Origin: a virus
DNA: 64,000 nucleotides
Direction: 5' to 3' (one strand)
IMG/VR virus record: IMGVR_UViG_3300031963_008876
Coordinates: 62,001 to 126,000 of that record
In this document: positions 61,201-64,000 of the stretch, piece by piece
Numbering within the stretch: the first letter of the stretch is position 1
Layout of the letters: each line of letters starts with the position of its first letter
The notes under the pieces: model-generated
The model's input: only the letters and a program-made list of their open reading frames with translations
The model's database searches: none
What the model was told of the DNA's origin: nothing
Translations under genes and position numbers: made by a program

Positions 61201-61870
61201 CAATGGTGAAATCAACGCTAATCGACACTTTGAACATCTAGCCAGTGCGACTTGTAATTTAAAAAATAAACTGCATCGTGTGGATGGTGTGAATGGACGT
61301 GTGGCTGCTTATCATGCTGCCGCACAGGTCAGCGGTACACCTTGGTTCTTTGCAGTATTTGCTAAGTTGCAGGTCAATAAAGAATTTGACTGGAACTGGC
61401 AACCTGACCGCATGCAACAGGCCAAACACTATATCTTTCATGCCAAGAATCCTCTCAATGGACTGGTATACGGACACCAGGCCATGATTGCATACAACAA
61501 GAAGTTAGTGCTAGAGAACAAAGGTCTGGGCCTAGACTTCACACTAGACCAGCCACACGAAGTAGTACCCATCTTGTCAGGCACAGCATGGTACACTGAC
61601 TCACCGTGGATGGCCTGGCGTACTGCTTTCCGTGAAGTAATTAAACTGATGACCACTTTGCCTGATGTGGAAAGTGAATACCGCTTGAACAAATGGCTTG
61701 ATATCAACAGCGACGAAGCGGACCCGCAGTGGAGTCGACTTGGTGCAGAAGATGCTGAGGAATATTACAACTCAGTCAACGGAGACTTTGCAGAACTGCG
61801 AAAGAGTTATGATTGGGCTTGGCTGGCTAGCTATGCGTTTATTAAACGATCTCTAACAACTGATCAATAA
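58271..61870 (+). CDS. Ten-repeat protein with C-terminal GT-A-like domain
   Basis: 1199 residues. Ten units of about 60-70 residues follow one plan: (F/W)-D-(Y/F/W)-S-W-x-P-(D/N)-P-x-(D/E)-P-P-Y-I-Y-V-F-G-N-Q, a variable segment, then (P-G)-A-(T/S)-E-(R/I)-KY(M/V)D. Degenerate units bracket them at the N-terminus (WDFSWEPVPWQSHQRHAWAN) and at FDFSWHPETWQ. The last ~220 residues (PLDIVFISNGEINANRHFEH onward) are homologous to the protein at 37077 but the D-G-D is replaced (FFAVFAKLQV). The unit also resembles FDWNWQPDRMQQAKHYIFHA within that domain, so the array may have grown from it. No signal peptide. The start shares CATG with the divergent gene; the 3' end overlaps the convergent aminotransferase by 29 nt. 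Confidence 0.65.
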   Translation: MFDVFYSGKKPNVVVGVQEAESIDHARQLSRTRYFWWIHYLADLEHWDFSWEPVPWQSHQRHAWANQHQPDAGIYLVPANWDGQETNYHSAPAIHHGVDANYWHIPGWIDATSIDPQWSPDPMDPPYIYEFPVEWGWDRIGGPQYRVPGASEIKYVNAFVTKTQHNPLPWFQHCEFNWTDEAYRWRPCPEDPPYIYVFGNQWYPAEVMPTVEYRVPGATERKYMDLRVQLPERHTNHWHTLHDCEWDYSWVPDPGDPPYIYVFGNQHWPAEKMPTVEYHVPGATERKYMHMTARLLSDKTNWTIHEYIKRWDYSWVPDPGDPPYIYIWGNQHWPGEIMPTLTYTMPGATDIKYVDGPQPELGSCMGNWEWCEDINDSEWDWTWVPNPKDPPYIYVFGNQWNPPELKASIKYHVDGATEVKYMDRRTTRLPQPDLFTNVLPVTQFDYSWEPDPTDPPMTYVFGSQWNPGVLEPAVTYSTGGTEIKYVDNIIAQVAPNPESWTLLDDVIEFDYSWRPNPTDPPYIYVFGNQWLSAEVRPALEYHVPGATERKYMDHPRAQRRGNPELFVKLHPCAFDWSWEPEPGSPPYKYVFGNQWHAAEIMPTVEYNMPGATELKYMDEPKAKLPENPNRPWYNVVESDMDYSWVPDPGDPPYIYVFGNQWHSAEIMPTVEYRMPGATERKYVDISAQLLPDLTHWHIPDHVDVTDMDFSWVPDPGEPPYIYQFATQHQKTGGPQYRVPCASEVKYVDMMRAEVKREAVPIFEIDHMDGNAGQIPNVVKKIRYFDNYRDTLIRLAKSLVGEYEHVWVCSSICDYTDFDFSWHPETWQSTMLHVFPSNKQKFGDTFYMHVPTFAERAEKKQLLEWYSVNYVSRRAVPRRPMPVIVHDGDSQVDAVKSQDFVGPLAMFTNHDYVPSDLVTVPLWRQETKTIVPVSSGAGSVVVPKVAVPFIKTQLYDYPHIDKTQRMLKDKPLDIVFISNGEINANRHFEHLASATCNLKNKLHRVDGVNGRVAAYHAAAQVSGTPWFFAVFAKLQVNKEFDWNWQPDRMQQAKHYIFHAKNPLNGLVYGHQAMIAYNKKLVLENKGLGLDFTLDQPHEVVPILSGTAWYTDSPWMAWRTAFREVIKLMTTLPDVESEYRLNKWLDINSDEADPQWSRLGAEDAEEYYNSVNGDFAELRKSYDWAWLASYAFIKRSLTTDQ
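58620..60515 (+). repeat. Ten diverged tandem repeats (about 190-210 bp each)
   Basis: PPYIY-type units can be read near 58641, 58846, 59037, 59229, 59439, 59631, 59826, 60024, 60216 and 60420. Units 2, 3, 7, 8 and 9 share long stretches of identical protein (DPPYIYVFGNQ, AEIMPTVEY, PGATERKYMD); units 1 and 10 both have the odd ending GGPQYRVP. DNA identity is high between some pairs, allowing unequal recombination. Confidence 0.88.
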
Positions 61871-62942
61871 TGTATTCTACCTCTAAGTCTGTAAGCTCAG
61901 GGTAGATAGGCAAACTCAAACATCTGCGGCTAAGTGCATAACTGGCACTCAACATGTCTGGCCCTTGGTACTGTTGGAATACAGGCAGTTCCTGTAGTGG
62001 TTCGGCATAGTGGATCTTGGTTTCAATCTTGCGCAAAGAGAGATTGCGTTGCACAATGTCACGTTGATCCACTTCAATCACAAACTTGTGATAGCAATGT
62101 TTGTCAAAATTGCTTTTGTCAATCAATGATCGTATGGGTGACTTTTCCAAGCGGTTCATCCAATAGGCAGCAATAGTACTTCTACGACTTTGCCATGCAG
62201 CCAAGTGCCGGGTCTTGATCATCATTTGCGCACAGTCCACCTCACTCATGCGTGAGTTGGTGCCTATTTCGCTGTGCTTGAGATACTTGCCGTTGTTTAC
62301 ATAGTCTCTAGCAAACTCTTGCAGTTCATACCTGTTGGTCACTACAGCACCACCGTTGCCGTAGTTGGCAAAGTTTTTTGTAGGGTCAAAACTTATAGCG
62401 GCTGATTCGCTATGTCTATGGCATTTGTCGGCCAACCAGTGCTGTGCGGCATCTTCCACAATGATGTCGCCGTGATTGCGCCAGTGCTGATGAACACTCT
62501 GTCCATACAGGCCAACAAGGCACACTGCTTGATAACTTAGGTCTCGAGGCAACTTTCTATAGTCCATTTGCCCATAGTTGTCTGTGTCCAAGATGTAGAT
62601 ATTCCAGCCGGCTCGAATCCAAGCATTGGCAGTGGCTGGATAGGTCAGCGCAGGTATGACCACTGTGGGTGGTGTGATGCCGATCTTGCTTCTAAAGTAT
62701 TCAGCAATGATCTCTAGGGCATGTGTGCCTGAGTGACACAAGGTAGCATACTTGACACCGTTCTTTCTGCTGATCCAATGCGCAAACTCAGCAGTATAGT
62801 TGCCATCCATCAGTTGTCCCGAACGCAACACTTCATCAGTCACGTCCAGGATTTCCTGTCGGAGATTGTTATACTGCTTGCGGAGACCAGTAAACGGAAT
62901 TGTTAAGCCAGTGGTAGTAATTTTCAAATCCTTCTTGAACAT
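61842..62942 (-). CDS. DegT/DnrJ/EryC1/StrS-family PLP aminotransferase
   Basis: Sugar aminotransferase type: makes amino-sugars from keto-sugar nucleotides, pairing with the epimerase next door. Numbering from the longer start at 62957, the PLP lysine is K184 (SFDPTKNFANYGNGGAVVTN), the pyridine-binding aspartate D159 (DIIVEDAAQ), the phosphate-side segment CHSGTHALE, and ALTYPATANA. About 366 residues from the ATG at 62942, typical for the family. The family N-terminal motif IPFTGLRKQY begins about 14 residues after this ATG, with no closer ATG, GTG or TTG. It overlaps the upstream epimerase by 74 nt in a different frame, unusual here, and the convergent repeat-protein gene by 29 nt. Confidence 0.88.
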   Translation of the reverse strand: MFKKDLKITTTGLTIPFTGLRKQYNNLRQEILDVTDEVLRSGQLMDGNYTAEFAHWISRKNGVKYATLCHSGTHALEIIAEYFRSKIGITPPTVVIPALTYPATANAWIRAGWNIYILDTDNYGQMDYRKLPRDLSYQAVCLVGLYGQSVHQHWRNHGDIIVEDAAQHWLADKCHRHSESAAISFDPTKNFANYGNGGAVVTNRYELQEFARDYVNNGKYLKHSEIGTNSRMSEVDCAQMMIKTRHLAAWQSRRSTIAAYWMNRLEKSPIRSLIDKSNFDKHCYHKFVIEVDQRDIVQRNLSLRKIETKIHYAEPLQELPVFQQYQGPDMLSASYALSRRCLSLPIYPELTDLEVEYIIDQLLEIV

Positions 62943-63837
62943 CAACCCGGGGATCAAAGCCTAATACTTGTCTGGCCTTGTCGATATTTAGTGCGCCACG
63001 GCTGGGAAAGTCTGCGTCTTTGTCTTTTACTTCTATTGAGCCCGAGCCCACAATGTCAACCACCATTTGGGCGGCCTGGAGGAGTGAGACTGAATGAGAT
63101 TTAGTGATATTGTAAGTGTCGTTCGCAGCACCCACTTCCAATGCAGCCGCCACAATGCCATCCGCAGCGTCATCAACATAGGTAAAGTCAAGAGTCTCTC
63201 CCGCTCCGTTGACATTGAGAACTTGACCACGCATGGCTCGGAGCATAAATTTTGCCACAACACGATCTTCAACATCCAACGGACCGTATACCGCTGAGGG
63301 GCGTATAATAACATATTCCATTCCTGTTCGACGAGCATAATCTTTTACCAGCCATTCTCCTGCAAGTTTCATGATGCCGTATTGTCCAATTGGATTGCAC
63401 GGAGCATCCTCAGTTACCTGATCGTCGAAGTCTCCGTACACCATTGAGCTTGAGATGTACACAAAGCGTCTAACACCGTATCTTTTGGCACTCTCAAGAA
63501 CGTTGATCAGGCCACGCATCATTACATCAGCGCCGTGTGCAGGATTGGCGTTGACAACTTTCTGACGTGGAAATGAGGCCATATGGACAATCACTTCAGG
63601 CTGTTGAACTCTGATCACATAGTCAATGGTGTCCGCAGTTTCAATTGAGGCTGCATACAAAGGATGCCGATCAATCTTGACGGCTCGTTCTTCCATCAAG
63701 TAGTCTAATTCGGCCTGTGGAATAATGCCATAGTTGGTTTTGTTGTCAATGATGCTGACTGTGTGACCCTGGCGTTTGAGCCTTTGCACCACATTGTGTC
63801 CAATTAGGCCGTAGCCACCAGTTGTTAGTATTTTCAT
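62869..63837 (-). CDS. NAD-dependent sugar epimerase/dehydratase (extended SDR)
   Basis: 322 residues. Rossmann motif TGGYGLIGHNV (G-x-x-G-x-x-G) at the N-terminus; catalytic Y-x-x-x-K in YGIMKLAGEW; serine in YISSSMVYG; RPSAVYGP and DFTYVDDAADGIV are the substrate-side blocks of the GalE/RmlB-like group. The start is set at 63837 by GGAG 7 nt upstream; a longer start nine codons earlier has no such site. It overlaps the downstream aminotransferase by 74 nt and the upstream unknown gene by 4 nt. Together with the aminotransferase it gives a nucleotide-amino-sugar route. Confidence 0.9.
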   Translation of the reverse strand: MKILTTGGYGLIGHNVVQRLKRQGHTVSIIDNKTNYGIIPQAELDYLMEERAVKIDRHPLYAASIETADTIDYVIRVQQPEVIVHMASFPRQKVVNANPAHGADVMMRGLINVLESAKRYGVRRFVYISSSMVYGDFDDQVTEDAPCNPIGQYGIMKLAGEWLVKDYARRTGMEYVIIRPSAVYGPLDVEDRVVAKFMLRAMRGQVLNVNGAGETLDFTYVDDAADGIVAAALEVGAANDTYNITKSHSVSLLQAAQMVVDIVGSGSIEVKDKDADFPSRGALNIDKARQVLGFDPRVDVQEGFENYYHWLNNSVYWSPQAV

Positions 63838-64000
63838 TTGTTTCTCCACTTCATTTGATACCACATATAGACTCGTTCGTCCATTATGGTAAAGTTGCCT
63901 GCTCTACTGTAGTCCCAAAAACGCCCATTGATATATTGTCCTGGATAGCCATAAGTTTCGATCAACCAACGCTCTTGCTCTATAGTATGCACACCTTTGT
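63834..64000 (-). CDS. C-terminal end of an unidentified protein (cut by right edge)
   Basis: The last ~54 codons of a gene entering from the right edge are open: QERWLIETYGYPGQYINGRF, WDYSRAGNFTIMDERVYMWY, QMKWRNK then stop. The TGA overlaps the epimerase ATG (ATGA), so they are coupled. Aromatic and basic, possibly part of a small protein or an enzyme tail. Too short for a family call. Confidence 0.6.
   Translation of the reverse strand, partial: KGVHTIEQERWLIETYGYPGQYINGRFWDYSRAGNFTIMDERVYMWYQMKWRNK

Noticed and set aside
1-64000. tRNA genes, integrase, attachment sites or insertion sequences
   Set aside because: No cloverleaf, integrase motif, transposase or terminal inverted repeats were recognised; nothing suggests lysogeny. 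A covariance-model search would settle tRNAs.

Overview
The window is part of the genome of a T4-like tailed phage (contractile-tailed myovirus), probably one of the environmental T4 relatives from marine or fresh water. The evidence is a T4 core gene set: recombination nuclease gp46/gp47, late sigma factor gp55, and baseplate proteins resembling gp48/54, gp53, gp5, gp25 and gp6. Five NATAAATA late-promoter motifs lie in front of structural genes. There are no bacterial housekeeping genes, rRNA or tRNA that I can see. The host is not given by the sequence. A TctC/Bug-type periplasmic binding protein with a signal peptide (38002-38922) belongs to a family most expanded in Betaproteobacteria, which is a weak hint at a proteobacterial host.

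Layout. (1) 1-5063, minus strand: a tightly coupled block gp55 > gp47 > gp46 > radical SAM enzyme (cut by the left edge), behind a good sigma70-type promoter at 5088-5115. (2) 5171-34864, plus strand: the tail/baseplate block, with late promoters at 5147, 12509, 12917, 31325 and 32087. It holds the gp48/54-like protein with a triplicated 33-residue repeat, gp53, a 902-residue structural protein, lysozyme-less gp5, an Ala/Gly/Ser-rich protein, gp25, a double-length gp6, a 4900-residue giant tail/baseplate protein with an FG-GAP-type propeller segment, and tail-fibre-like proteins. (3) 34908-54889, plus strand: about 20 genes nearly all coupled by overlaps of 1-30 nt behind a sigma70-like promoter at 34874-34902. 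They encode GT-A-like glycosyltransferases, a periplasmic binding protein, a shortened ANL adenylating enzyme, three SGNH-like proteins, five radical SAM enzymes with a cysteine cluster placed N-terminal to the SAM motif, three members of a TEK-x-(W/F)-(R/K)-P glycosyltransferase-like family, and a NodU-type carbamoyltransferase. (4) 54890-58272, minus strand: amidinotransferase and two more TEK-family proteins. (5) 58271-61870, plus strand: a ten-repeat protein fused to a GT-A-like domain. (6) 61842-64000, minus strand: DegT-type aminotransferase, extended SDR sugar epimerase, and the tail of an unidentified gene.

Working together: regions 1 and 2 are replication/late-transcription and virion assembly. 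Regions 3-6 read as one large accessory programme of small-molecule and glycan chemistry (sugar nucleotide conversion, amination, amidination, carbamoylation, acyl activation, radical chemistry, transfer). The alternation of radical SAM enzymes with TEK-family proteins is the best candidate for an undescribed system; its substrate cannot be read from sequence.

Other points of note: a second, diverged copy of the 3' end of the carbamoyltransferase flanks an inserted SGNH gene; four TATAAT hexamers sit at exact 10-bp spacing before one radical SAM gene; two divergent genes share a CATG at their start codons; and several promoters lie so close to their genes that transcripts would be nearly leaderless. 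No gap longer than 300 bases lacks a gene.
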